Below, one piece after another: positions 22,681 through 33,435 of a stretch of 64,000 nt of DNA. The stretch comes from Astragalus membranaceus (taxonomy: Eukaryota > Streptophyta > Magnoliopsida > Fabales > Fabaceae). The stretch is from positions 61,276,587-61,340,586 of the forward strand of contig CM076849.1 in assembly GCA_039519185.1 (NCBI GenBank), in the 5' to 3' direction. Each line of letters begins with the position of its first letter. Within the stretch, counting starts at the first letter, position 1. The translations under genes were made by a program, and so were the position numbers. The notes under the pieces were generated by a model. It did not search any database. It was given only the letters and a program-made list of their open reading frames with translations, and had not been told where the DNA came from.

Positions 22681-24950
22681 TGCAAAATTGTCTAAGTGTG
22701 AATTCTGGTTGTCAGAAGTGAGTTTTCTAGGGTCATATCATTTCTGGTAGTGGTATTGCTGTGGATCCGTCTAAGGTTGATGCCGTGATGCAGTGGGAGA
22801 GTCTGAAGTCGGCTACGGAGATTAGAAGCTTCTTAGGGTTGGCTGGTTACTACAGAAGGTTCATCGAAGGTTTTTCTAGGTTGGCCCTTCCGTTGACGCA
22901 GTTCACCTGTAAGGGTAAGGCTTTTGTGTGGGATGCTCGTTGTGAGGAAAGTTTCCTTGAGTTGAAGAAGAGATTGACGACGTCTCCTGTTTTGACATTG
23001 CCAAATCCGGGAGAGCCGTTCGTGGTGTATTGTGATGCTTCGAAGATGGGTCTAGGTGGCGTGCTTATGCAAGATGGGAAGGTGATTGCTTATGCGTCGA
23101 GGCAGTTAAGGATTCATGAGAAGAATTATCCAACGCATGATTTGGAGTTGGCTGCAGTAGTCTTTGTGTTGAAGATTTGGAGGCACTATTTGTATGGTTC
23201 CAGATTTGAGGTGTTCAGTGATCATAAGAGTTTGAAATATTTGTTTGACCAGAAGGAGCTGAATATGAGGCAGCGAAGGTGGTTGGAATTGTTGAAAGAC
23301 TATGATTTCGGTTTGAACTATCATCCAGGCAAAGCTAATGTCGTGGCTGATGCTTTAAGTCGGAAGTCCTTGCATATGTCGGTAATGATGGCTAAGGAGT
23401 TAGAGTTGATTGAGGAATTCAGGGATTTGAGTTTGGTTTGTGAAGTGTCGCTTCAGAGTGTTAAGTTGGGTATGTTGAAGATTAATAATGAGTTCCTTGA
23501 CAGTATCAGAGGAGCCCAGAAGCTGGATATCAAATTGGTGGATTTGATGGTCGGGGATGATCAGCCTGAGGGTAGTGACTTTAAGTTGGATGCGCATGGT
23601 GTTTTGAGATTCCGTGATAGAATTTGTATTCCTGAAGACGCAGAGCTGAAGAGAGCAATTTTAGAAGAGGGTCATCGAAGTAAGTTAAGTATTCATCCGG
23701 GAGCTACGAAGATGTATCAAGATCTGAAGAAGTTGTTTTGGTGGCCTGGTATGAAGCGAGATGTGGCGCAGTTCGTTTATGCATGTTTGACTTGCCAGAA
23801 GTCAAAGGTGGAGCATCAGAAGCCTGCTGGACTGATGCAACCGTTAGAAATTCCGGAGTGGAAATGGGATAGCATTTCGATGGATTTTGTAACGGGATTG
23901 CCTAATACTGCGAAAGGGTATGATGCAATTTGGGTGATTGTTGACAGGTTAACGAAATCGTCTCATTTTGTTCCTATCAGCATCACGTATCCGGTGTCGA
24001 AGTTGGCAGAGATTTATATCCGGGAGATTGTGAAGCTTCATGGAGTTCCTAAGAGTATTGTTTCGGATAGAGATCCGAGGTTCACTTCAGATTTCTGGAA
24101 GAGTTTGCAAGAAAAGTTGGGGTCTAAGTTGAGGTTGAGTTCGGCATACCATCCTCAGACAGATGGTCAGTCAGAAAGGACAATTCGGTCATTAGAAGAC
24201 TTGTTGAGGGCTTGTGTTTTGGAGCAAGGAGGTTCGTGGGATTCCTACCTTCCACTGATAGAGTTCACGTACAACAATAGTTACCATTCTAGTATTGGGA
24301 TGGCACCTTTTGAGGCATTGTATGGTCGGAAGTGTAGAACCCCGTTGTGTTGGTATGAATCTGGAGAGAGTGTGGTGCTTGGACCGAAAATTGTTCGAGA
24401 GACAACCGAGAAGATAAAGTTGATCCGTGAGAAGATGAAGGCTTCGCAGAGTCGTCAGAAGAGTTATCACGACAAGAGGAGAAAAGATTTAGAGTTCCAG
24501 GAAGGTGAGCATGTATTTTTGAGAGTCACTCCAGTGACCGGTGTTGGCCGTGCTTTGAAGTCGAAGAAGCTCACTCCTAGATTCATTGGTCCTTATCAGA
24601 TTTCTGGGAGAGTTGGGAATGTGGCGTATAGAGTGGCTTTGCCGCCAAATCTTTCGAATTTGCACGACGTGTTTCATGTGTCGCAACTTCGGAAGTATGT
24701 TTCGGATCCATCTCATGTGATCCATATGGATGATGTGGAGGTGCGGGATAATCTCACGGTGGAGACGATGCCTGTGCGGATTGAAGACCATGAGGTGAAG
24801 GTGTTAAGAGGCAAAGAAATTGCATTGGTGAAGGTGGTCTGGCTAGGAGCTGCTGGTGAGAGCATGACTTGGGAGTTGGAGAGTAAGATGCGGGAGTCCT
24901 ATCCCGAGCTGTTTGATTCAGGTGAGTTTTCGAGGACGAAAACATTCTAA
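22681..24950 (+). pseudogene. pol: Tekay pol, RT catalytic part deleted; long open frame remains
   Basis: A 729-residue open frame (22761-24950) begins in the RT connection domain; the first codon is GTG and there is no ATG, because it is the remainder of a longer frame. An extra G near 22731 puts the join out of frame. The domains are the RT thumb/connection (RSFLGLAGYYRRFIEGFS), RNase H (VVYCDASKMGLGGVLMQDG, about residues 85-105), the HHCC zinc domain (about 304-346), and the integrase core with D near 374, D near 435 and E near 471 (SDRDPRF, GQSERTI). The C-terminus has a chromodomain-like segment (EIALVKVVWLG, TWELESKMRE), which in this lineage is thought to guide integration into heterochromatin. 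There is no protease and no RT active site, so the unit is not autonomous. Confidence 0.9.
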
Positions 24951-24962
24951 GTGGGGGAGAGT

Positions 24963-27265
24963 TGTAACGCCCAAATATTTAATTAAATATTTAGGTATTC
25001 AATTATTTATTTATTTATTTTAGTTGGTGTAATTATAATAGCGTTTGACGAAGAGATGTATAATCGAATATTAGGGGATGGTGTTAGTGATCGAGCTTAA
25101 GCTGGAGGAAGGCCCGTGATCCAAGAGCCCACTAGCTAGGCGCATAGGTGAAGCACCTAGGCTAGGGTTTTGGCTCATTTGCGAATTGCTTTGAGAAAAA
25201 GAAAAGAGAGGTTGCGAAATAGAGGAGAGAAAGAGAGAAGAGGAGTTCGCGCATCTAAGGGAGAAGAGAAGGAGGAAGAGTTCGCGAATCAAGGAGAAGA
25301 GAAGAGGCGCCATTGTTGCTGAGGTTTTGTTGGTGACTTGATCAAGAGAATTGGTGCTCTCCTACTATAAGGTAAGGGTGGGGTTCTTCCTTATAATGGG
25401 GTTTTTATGATGGGGTTAAGTGGGAATAGGTCCTATGATGCCTAGGGTTCGATTTTGATGTTGAGTTGATGATAGTTATATCATGATGATGTTAATTGAA
25501 ATGTTGGCTTGATTTGGTGATTGTTGTGACTAAAAGAAATTGGTGATTCCTTGTTGTTATTCCTAATTGCATGTTAGGTGTTTGATTAAATGTTGTTTGG
25601 TGTTGTAATTGGCAATTCATGATAATTGACATTGGGATTTAAGAATTGGTGAACTAAATTGGTGACTAAATCGAATTGGTGGTTTAACGTGGTGAAATTC
25701 TGAAATTTTGGGTCCCTAGGGAGCCATGGGCGCCAAATGTTGTTGCTGTCCCTGTTGCAGAAAATGGCGCCTTGTGCCTGGGCGCCATCCTTGGTCATGT
25801 TGCGTTCGGTGCTGTGTTGTAGGAAACGGCGCCCTGTGCCTGGGCGCCACATCCTGGGTGTGTTGCGTTTTCTGGTGTGTTGCTGTTTTAGGCGCCCAGT
25901 GCCTGGGCGCCGTGTCTGGTGCGTGTTCCCTGTGCCATGTTGCGTTTTCTGTTGTGCTGTAGGCTGTCTGGGTGCCAAGGGCGCCAATTCCTGTGCCATG
26001 TTGCGTTTTTGCTGTGTTTCAGGTGGTCTGGGCGCCAAGGGCGCCATCTCCTGCAGTGTTGCTAGGCGCCCTGCTCCTGGGACGCCAGATTCAGTGTGTT
26101 GCCTGTTGCTGGGCGCCCTGCTCCCAAGCGCCAATTTTTCTGTGTGGCTGTTCCCTGCTAGGCGTCCTGTGCATGGGCGCCGTGTCTGGAGTGTGTTCCA
26201 CGTTGTGTTGCGTTGCTGTTCCGTGTTCCTGGAAAATTGTCGTCATTCCAATATTTTGGAAACTTGTTGTCATCTTGGTGTCTTGGTGCTGTTTAAGCTA
26301 GGTGGGAAGGCTCGAACCTTGGTGTTGTTGGAGCTTGGTGTTCCGTTGTCTCGGGTAGTTTGGTGTTTCGGTGTCGTTGGGCTAGGTGTGAAAGCTCAAC
26401 TTTGGTGATTATTCGGTGATTAATTTTTGGTGTGTCACATTGTGACTATTTTGGATGATTGTCTGTGTGCATTCATGGTGTCGCATACAACATGTGCATT
26501 ATTTTGGTGAAGGCCTTTGATCCTGGAGCTAGGTGTGAAAGCTCAATTTTTCTAAAAACTAGTGAGCCGGGTGTGAAAGCTCAATTTTTGGTGAATTGGT
26601 GAGCCGGGTGTGAAAGCTCTCAATTTTGGTGACGCCTCTATTTACAGGCAAAACTTTTGGTGATTTGGTACCACATGCATATGCCCGTTGGTGTGGGTTG
26701 CATTCATGCATTAACATGACATTTGGTGACTGATTGTGATGTTTATAATTTGACGTGTGTATATGATTAGATGTGTGTATTGGAGTGGTAGATATAGTTG
26801 TCATATTCTAGCATATTCCTTATCATTTTACGCTATTATATTGAAGATATCTCACCCCTTCTGTTTGAATGTTACCCCTATGCGGTAACGTGCAGGTGAT
26901 TGCGAGTGAAGGCCTAGTTACCTTCGCTATTCTGAGTCGGTGTCTTGCTATGATATGTAACACTCAAGGGGGGGAAACGAACCTAGACTTTGGCTGTTGC
27001 ATTTTTATTATTTGGAGTCCATTCAGGATGTTATTATTTTATGTTTTAGAACTTATTTATATTCCGTTGCGTGGTGATGTATTTTTCTGGCGATGTAGTT
27101 AACTGAACTGGTGTTATGGGCTTCGTCCCTTTTTGACAAAGTATTATATATCGTATGTGATGTTTTGAACTATCGATGAATGTGTGACATCTCTTTTCGA
27201 AGTATGAAAAATTTTTATAACTCTGATTTTATTAGATAATTACCGGGTAGAAAAGGGGTGTAACA
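24963..27265 (+). repeat. Tekay LTR, right copy (2303 bp)
   Basis: It runs from TGTAACGCCC to GGGTGTAACA. It closely matches the middle LTR but lacks about 350 bp: after GTTCCGTGTTCCTG near 26231 it jumps to GAAAATTGTCG, deleting the end of the GGCGCC array and what follows. CACTA transposase coding sequence resumes at 27266. The five bases ATGAG there would be half of a target duplication whose partner was lost on the left. Confidence 0.9.
25721..26190. repeat. GGCGCC palindrome array, right Tekay LTR
   Basis: This is the counterpart of 20379-20973 with fewer units. Several palindromes have decayed (GGGTGCCAAGG, GGACGCCAG, GGCGTCCTG), and some substitutions are CpG to TpG or CpA. Confidence 0.85.
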
Positions 27266-30200
27266 ATGAGTATGCGAACGGAGTCGAAGAGTTTATAAAT
27301 TTTTCTCTAGCACATTTTGCCAAAACTGATGTTCCCAAAACTAGTGTAACTTATTCTTGCCCTTGTTGTTTTTGTGTGAATCGAGCCCCACAACCACAAT
27401 ATGTAATACGGGACCATCTCTTTGTTTGTGGGATCTGTCCCAGTTATACCACATGGATATGGCATGGTGAATCAACCGACAACCCAAGTGTGTCCAAAAG
27501 AGAGAAAGTCGATGAAGATATGGATGATCTAATGGAGGATATGATACGTGACATTGGTCCTGAATCTTTTAAGCGAGCGCATGAATATGATACTTTGTCC
27601 AAAAACAAAGAAGAACCTCTGTATATGGGTTGCACAAAATATGCATGGCTGTCTGCAACGTTAAAATTGATCAATCTAAAGGCAATAAATGGGTGGAGTG
27701 ATAAGGGATTCACTGAATTGCTTGAGCTGTTGGTAGACATGCTTCCCATAGGTAACACATTGCCAAAACGTACATATGATGCGAAGAAGATATTTTGTCC
27801 AATGGGTGTGGAGTATCAGAAAATTCATGCATGTCCAAATGATTGCATATTGTATTAGAAAAACTTTGAGAAGTTGCATAAGTGCCCTACGTGTAATTGG
27901 TCGCGCTACAAAGTGAAGTCGGGTGAATCTAGTTGTGACGACAACAACACAAAGGGTTCCCTTGCCAAGGTTTTATGGTATCTTCCAATAATACCCAGGT
28001 TCATACGCTTGTTTGCTAATGCAAATGACGCGAAGAGCATTAGGTGGCATGCAGATGAGAGGAAATGTGACGGACAGCTTCGCCATCCGGCCGATTCTTT
28101 GCAATGGAAGAAAGTTGATAATTTGTATCCTGATTTTGGCGCTGAGTCAAGAAATCTTAGGCTCGCACTTGCTTCAGATGGGATGAATCCATATGGTAAC
28201 TTAAGTACGAATCATAGCTCGTGGCCTGTTCTCCTTGTAATTTACAACCTATCTCCATGGTTGTGCATGAAGCGCAAATATGTGATGTTATCCATGATGA
28301 TTTCTAGGTCCGAGACAACCAGGTAATGACATAGATGTTTACCTTAGCCCATTGATTGGAGACTTGAGAAAAATGTGGGATGAAGGTGTGAATGTGTTTG
28401 ACGGGTATTGTAATGAAACTTTCGAGCTGCGAGTCATGTTATTTTGCACAATCAATGACTTTCCAGCATACGGAAACTTGTCAGGGTATAGTGTCAAGGA
28501 GCATAAAGGTTGTCCTATTTGTGCAAAAGGCATGTGCCACCATCAACTCAAACATGGAAGGAAGACGGTCTACATTGGGCATCAGAAATTTCTCAAACCT
28601 AATCACAGATATCGTAAGTTGAAAAAAGCTTTTATGGGTGCCAGGAGAAAAGCAAGTGGATGAAGAGGTCGGTGTTCTTTGATCTTCCATATTGGTTCAA
28701 TCTTGATGTAAGACATTGTATTGATGTCATGCACGTCGAGAAAAACGTTTGTGATAGTGTCATCGGGACGCTTCTCAACATTCAAGGGACAAAGGATGGT
28801 ATAAATTCTCGTCTAGATTTGTGTGAGATGGGTATAAGAGAACAGTTACATCCAGTGGAAACAGGTAAAGGGACATATTTGCCTCCAGCATGTTATACCT
28901 TATCAAAAAAAGAGAAAACGAGCTTTTGCGAGTGTCTACGGGGAATCAAAGTGCCACATGGTTACTCTTCAAATGTAAAGCGCTAGTTTCAATGAAAGAT
29001 CTCAAATTAGTTGGCTTGAAGTCGCATGACTGCCACGTCTTGATGCAACAACTACTACCTGTGGCGATTCGTGGCATCTTGCCGAAAGATGTCCGACATA
29101 CCATAACTAGATTGTGCCTATTCTTCAATAGTATATGTGCTAAAATCATTGACCCTCAAAAATTGGACGAGTTGGAAAATGAAGCTGTTATCAGCTTATG
29201 TCAGTTGGAGATGTTTTTTCCTCCCTCGTTCTTTGATATCATGGTTCATTTAATTGTTCATCTAGTTAGGGAGATTAGATTATGCGGCCCTGTTTATTTA
29301 AGGTGGATGTACCCAGTCGAGCGATACATGAAGATCTTGAAAGGGTATGTGAAGAACCAAAATCGTCCTGAAGCATCCATTGTCGAAAGGTATGTCACAG
29401 AAGAAGCTGTTGAGTTTTGTTCAGACTACTTGTCAGAAGCGAAATCTGTGGGACTACCAAAGTCTCTCTATGCAGGGAGATGTCAAGGTAAAGGTACACA
29501 TGGTATAACCACTAAGAGCATGGGTCGAGCTAAAGTGCTTCAAGCACATTTGTATGTTTTGAATAACACAGATGAGGTATTACCTTACTTGTCTCTCCAT
29601 AAAGAGATAGTAAAGGCCAAAAACCCTCGAATGAAAGAAATATTGTTATTGAACGAGCATAACAATACATTCATAGATTGGTTTAAATTAGAGATTAAGA
29701 AAGATGCGAGTGCCTCTGAGACTTTGAGATGGTTAGCACATGACCCTAGCTTTAACGTCGTGTGTTGGAGCGGGTACGACATAAATAAGTTTTCCTTTTA
29801 CACAAAATCGAAAGATGACAAAAGTACCATGCAAAATAGTGGAGTTATGGTCATGGCTTCCTCAATGCACTTCTCTAGTTCAAAGGATACTAATCTCGTA
29901 CTCGCATCCATTGCTTACTTTGGTGTCATTGAAGAGATTTGGGTGCTTGATTACTGTAAATTTAAAGTGCCCCTTTTTAAATGTAAGTGGGTTAACAGCA
30001 ATAGTGGTGTACGTACCGACGAAATGGGATTTACACTAGTGGACCTTGACAAGGTAAGTTATAATGATGAACCTTTCATCATGGCCGACCAAGCAAAACA
30101 AGTATTCTATGTCAAAGATCCTTCTAACAAAAAGTGGTCAGTGGTCCTACAAGGAAAAATAGGCAGTGATGAATATGAAGATTCAAGTCTTGCAATTTCC

Positions 30201-30314
30201 GAAACACCTTGTTTGTTAACACAAGTGCCTACTTCAGTTGATGACAATGAAGTTGACGATGAACATGCCACTCGCAATGATCATAATGAAGGAATTTTAT
30301 ACGAAGGAGTTTAG
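27266..30314 (+). pseudogene. CACTA transposase (TNP2 family), broken
   Basis: Catalytic transposase of an En/Spm element. It begins inside a transposase-associated zinc domain (EYANGVEEFINF, then CPCCFCVN, HLFVCGICPSYTTWIWHGE). The TNP2 core follows (GCTKYAWLSATLKLINLKA, NDIDVYLSPLIGDLRKMWDE, CPICAKG, FFDLPYWFNLDVRHCIDVMH, VEKNVCDSVIGTLLNI). Next come DUF4218 (LKSHDCHVLMQQLLPVAIRG, EMFFPPSFFDIMVHL, RWMYPVERYMKILKGYV; about 29020-29420) and DUF4216 (YFGVIEEIWVLDY, PLFKCKWVN, about 29750-30120). Lesions: TAG at 27856-27858, frameshifts near 28315 and 28980, and a stop at 28661-28663. The true N-terminus lies across the Tekay insertion. Confidence 0.92.
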
Positions 30315-30579
30315 ATTTGTTCTTTTGTATGTTTTTATTGTATGTTCCTATGAAATTGTACTGGTGAACTTAATGACAATGACTGTTTGTTTCTATTGTA
30401 TGCGACAGATTTCTTCTTTTGTATGTTTCTATTGTACTGGTGACAATGACTATTTGTTTCTATTGTATGTGACAGATTTCTTCTTTTGTATGTTTATATT
30501 GGATGTTCCTATGAAATTGTACTGGTGAACTTAATGACAATGACTGTTTGTTTCTATTGTATGTGACAGATTTCTTATC
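30315..30579 (+). repeat. Imperfect tandem repeats between the two CACTA genes
   Basis: A unit containing TTCTTTTGTATGTTT, CTATTGTA and GACAATGACTG/TTTGTTTCTATTGTATG recurs about three times. It separates the stop of the first gene from the ATG at 30580 and includes TGACAGATTTCTT just upstream of that ATG. It probably spans the 3' end and promoter of the two genes, or an intron if they are one transcript. Confidence 0.6.
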
Positions 30580-32114
30580 ATGGATGATTCCAGTGCCGAC
30601 CCTCCCAAAAAGAATACTAGACGTCCGACATCATTACATAAGTTCACTTCTAGTTGCCCAACTGGTCAATAATATAGAGTGGATATTGATAGTAAATGCG
30701 ATCTTATTGGTCCTTATGCTAACAAATTCAAGACCTATTTAGGAGTGGTTGCACGAACAAAAATAAGCATATTGCCCATGAGCTGGAGTGAGGTTGATGA
30801 CGAGACAAAAAGGATTGCTTGGGATGATGTAAAGCAAACATTTGATGTTCCCGACGATAAGAAATTCGAGAAGACTTGGATGTCTCATATCAATCTTTGT
30901 TAGAGACAGTTCAAGACAAAGCTCACCAGAACATATGTCTTTGGTAATGGGGATACAAATGGTGAAAAAATTCCATGTCACAAGTATAGTAGCATATCTA
31001 CCGAGACATGGGCCGCATTTTATAACAGTCGCATTACTGAGGAGTTTGTGGTATTGTTTTAACTACAAATATTTTAGTTTCTTAAACATTAATGATCTGT
31101 TATATTTGTGGTGGTGTTTGTTCTTTGTAACAGGCTAAGAGAGAAGCTGCCAAGAATATTAAAAAAAAATAAATAAATACAACCACACAATGGGGCCAGG
31201 CGGTTATAAAAAGTTGAAGAAGAGTTTGAAAGAAGATCAAATAAAAAAAATTCAGGAGGAGTCTGATGATCCATCTTTGGAGGTGGAGCCTACATCTCCA
31301 GAGCGTCATGAAATGTGGAAGGCTGGCCGCAAAAAAAAATCTGGATCTTATGTATCGGAGGAGTCAGCATCAGTTGGAACTAAGATTGTAAGTAAAATTT
31401 TGTGTGGATCTAAGTTGAATAAAAGTATGCTTTGTTTAAGTAATTCAATTGTAACACGTGAACATGTTTTTGTTGTAGGATGAACTTACGGTTATGAGTA
31501 GCCAAGGATCTTTCATTCCGAAAGGAAAGAATAATATTTTGATTGCTGCCATTGGAACACCTGAGCATCCCGGGCGTGTTCGGGGAGCTGGAAAAGGTGT
31601 CGGGCTGAAGAGATACTTTGGAAGTGTAGCACGTTCTGCCTCGAGCAGCTCACAATTTGATAAAGCGGGGATGATGAAAGAACTTATGGAGGGCGTGGAA
31701 GTGATGGTGCAAGATCGAGTTCGCAAGGCGTTGGCAGAGGTATATGTTTATATTACTAGATCTGTTGTATTATTTGAATCAATTCATAAATTCTAGTTTA
31801 ATTTATATGTATGTTTTAATTATTCAGCACACCATTTCATGTGGAGGAGTTCATAATGCGGCTGTTCGGGTTCCCTCTCCCACGACCACTGTTGGATCTA
31901 AGGCTAGCTGCACACCATCTCATGTGGAGGAGGAGGAGGAGGTCCAAATCGATTGGCTGAAAGAGATCCTTATGACGGGGTATGCTGATAAGAGACATGC
32001 TAGGATAAGGTTGGAGCATGAAGATCATGAGTGCTTTGTCTCCTTCAAAGAGATCATGGACATGGTTTCCGGTGAAGAGTGGCTTGAGTTAAGCCATTTG
32101 AGCATATGGTGCAC
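30580..32114 (+). pseudogene. CACTA second gene, plant transposase (Ptta/En/Spm, TNPA-like) part
   Basis: The DNA-binding type partner protein of En/Spm elements. The ATG at 30580 gives MDDSSADPPKKNTRRPTSLH. The domain shows YANKFKTYLGVVART, ILPMSWSEVDDETKRIAWDD, WRQFKTKLTRTY-like with W changed to TAG, and RHEMWKAGRKKKSGSYVSEE. Probable exons are 30580 to about 31050, 31134-31387, 31479-31739 and 31828-32114; GTAAGT at 31388 and TAG/CAG acceptors support the joins. A TAA near 30673 and the TAG at 30901-30903 break the first exon, and a further stop lies near 31171. The GTPEHPGRVRGAGKGVGL motif is a hallmark of this family. Confidence 0.85.
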
Positions 32115-32198
32115 GTAAGTAGTAAAGTTTATTTCATTATGTCAATTTCTCGCATTTCTACATATATTAATAAATTTGATAATTTTTATTACGTGCCA

Positions 32199-33079
32199 CT
32201 TGATATCTGTATCGTCTATGTGTTGAAAGAGGTACAGGTGAAATATATGGATTTGTGTGTCCACATAAGCTTAACTTGAAGAATATGCACATGAATACCG
32301 TTCTTCAAAATATTCAAGGGAAATTGACCACCAATAAGTTCATATATATTGCTCCATTTTGCCATAGGTACGTGATTGCATATTTCAACGAATTGGTAAT
32401 TCATTTTCCTTTGTTTGTGTGTGGCTTAATTTTAAGTTTATCAATGTTGCAGCAATCATTAGCACCTGGTTGTCTTACTCCCAAATGAAAATACTGTGGT
32501 CTGGATGTGTTTCTTATGCCGCCAACCAAACAAACAAATCAAAGACATGTTTAGCAAGTAAGTTTTTAATTTTTTATCATGGTTTAGATTGTAGTATTTG
32601 AACTTTGGGTAGAAATTTTATAACTAATTTTATATTATGTTATTAGAGCTGTCAAAGGGGATTCTACATCGACCACCAAGTGGTTGTACCCTACAGTAAG
32701 TAATTTAAAATATGGAGTGATTTAATTTAGAGTGAATTAATATATGATATATATATAATATTCTATTTAATTTTGTTAATTCAATTGTGTAGATGCCAAT
32801 ACAAGGGAATAGTTTTCATTGTGGCTATTAAGTGATGAAGTTTATGATGACCATTTTGAGTGCCGATATTGTTGATAATTGGGAGAAGGTATAATTTTGT
32901 TTGGATATCTGATTGTGCGTATTACTGTTCATTGGATATAATTTGTTTGAGTAATTTTAAACTTGTAGGTATTTAATGACCCAAAGGCATACACCGAAGA
33001 GGAACTTTTAGAGATTCGTCAGCTTTGGGCAGAATTCTTTAGCATGATTCGTACAGAACAAAAGGATACACTCTTTTAA
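32199..33079 (+). pseudogene. CACTA second gene, ULP1-like cysteine protease part
   Basis: This looks like a C48 (SUMO-protease-like) domain spread over small exons downstream of the transposase part. The first exon (about 32199-32368) reads LCVERGTGEIYGFVCPH and KFIYIAPFCH. The next (32453 to about 32558) has the catalytic-His region with CAT TAG where HW is expected, then VVLLPNENTVVWMCFL. The third (32647-32694) reads KWLYPT. The fourth (32793-32888) has the catalytic-Cys region GNSFHCGY followed by a TAA in place of Tyr. The last (32969-33079) reads VFNDPKAYTEEELLEIRQLW to the stop. The splice sites (GTACGT, GTAAG, TGTAG, TTGCAG) are plausible. The Gln, His and Cys positions remain but three exons carry damage. 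That it is one gene with the transposase part is inferred from continuous splicing and a shared strand. Confidence 0.78.
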
Positions 33080-33435
33080 ATTTACTAGTTTAATGTCTTT
33101 TTAGAAATATTTTGTTTTAACAGGTTTATAGTTTTAAATTCTGTCTGTGTTAACAGGTTTATGGTTTTAAATTCTGTCTGTGTTGGGCAGGAATTCTGGC
33201 TATGTTAACAGGTTCTTGTAAATTGTGGTTGTGTTATGACTTCTGTTTTGTGTAAATTCTGTCTGTGTTATAAATTCTGTTTTGTGTAAATTCTGGCTGT
33301 ATTATGAGTTCTGTTATGGTTTGTGTTCTGGCTGTTATATGACTTTTGTTATGGGTTGTGCATGTTCTGTCTATGTTACAAAAGCAGGTTCTTAGAAATT
33401 CTGGTTTGGATCAAAATTAGCAATATTATAAAAAG
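33080..33435 (+). repeat. CACTA 3' region with degenerate tandem repeats
   Basis: T-rich DNA in which AAATTCTGTCTGTGTTA/AACAGGTT and TTATGACTTCTGTTTTGTG recur about eight times with a loose period of 35-45 bases. It is probably the 3' untranslated region of the second gene. No coding potential is seen. Confidence 0.55.
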
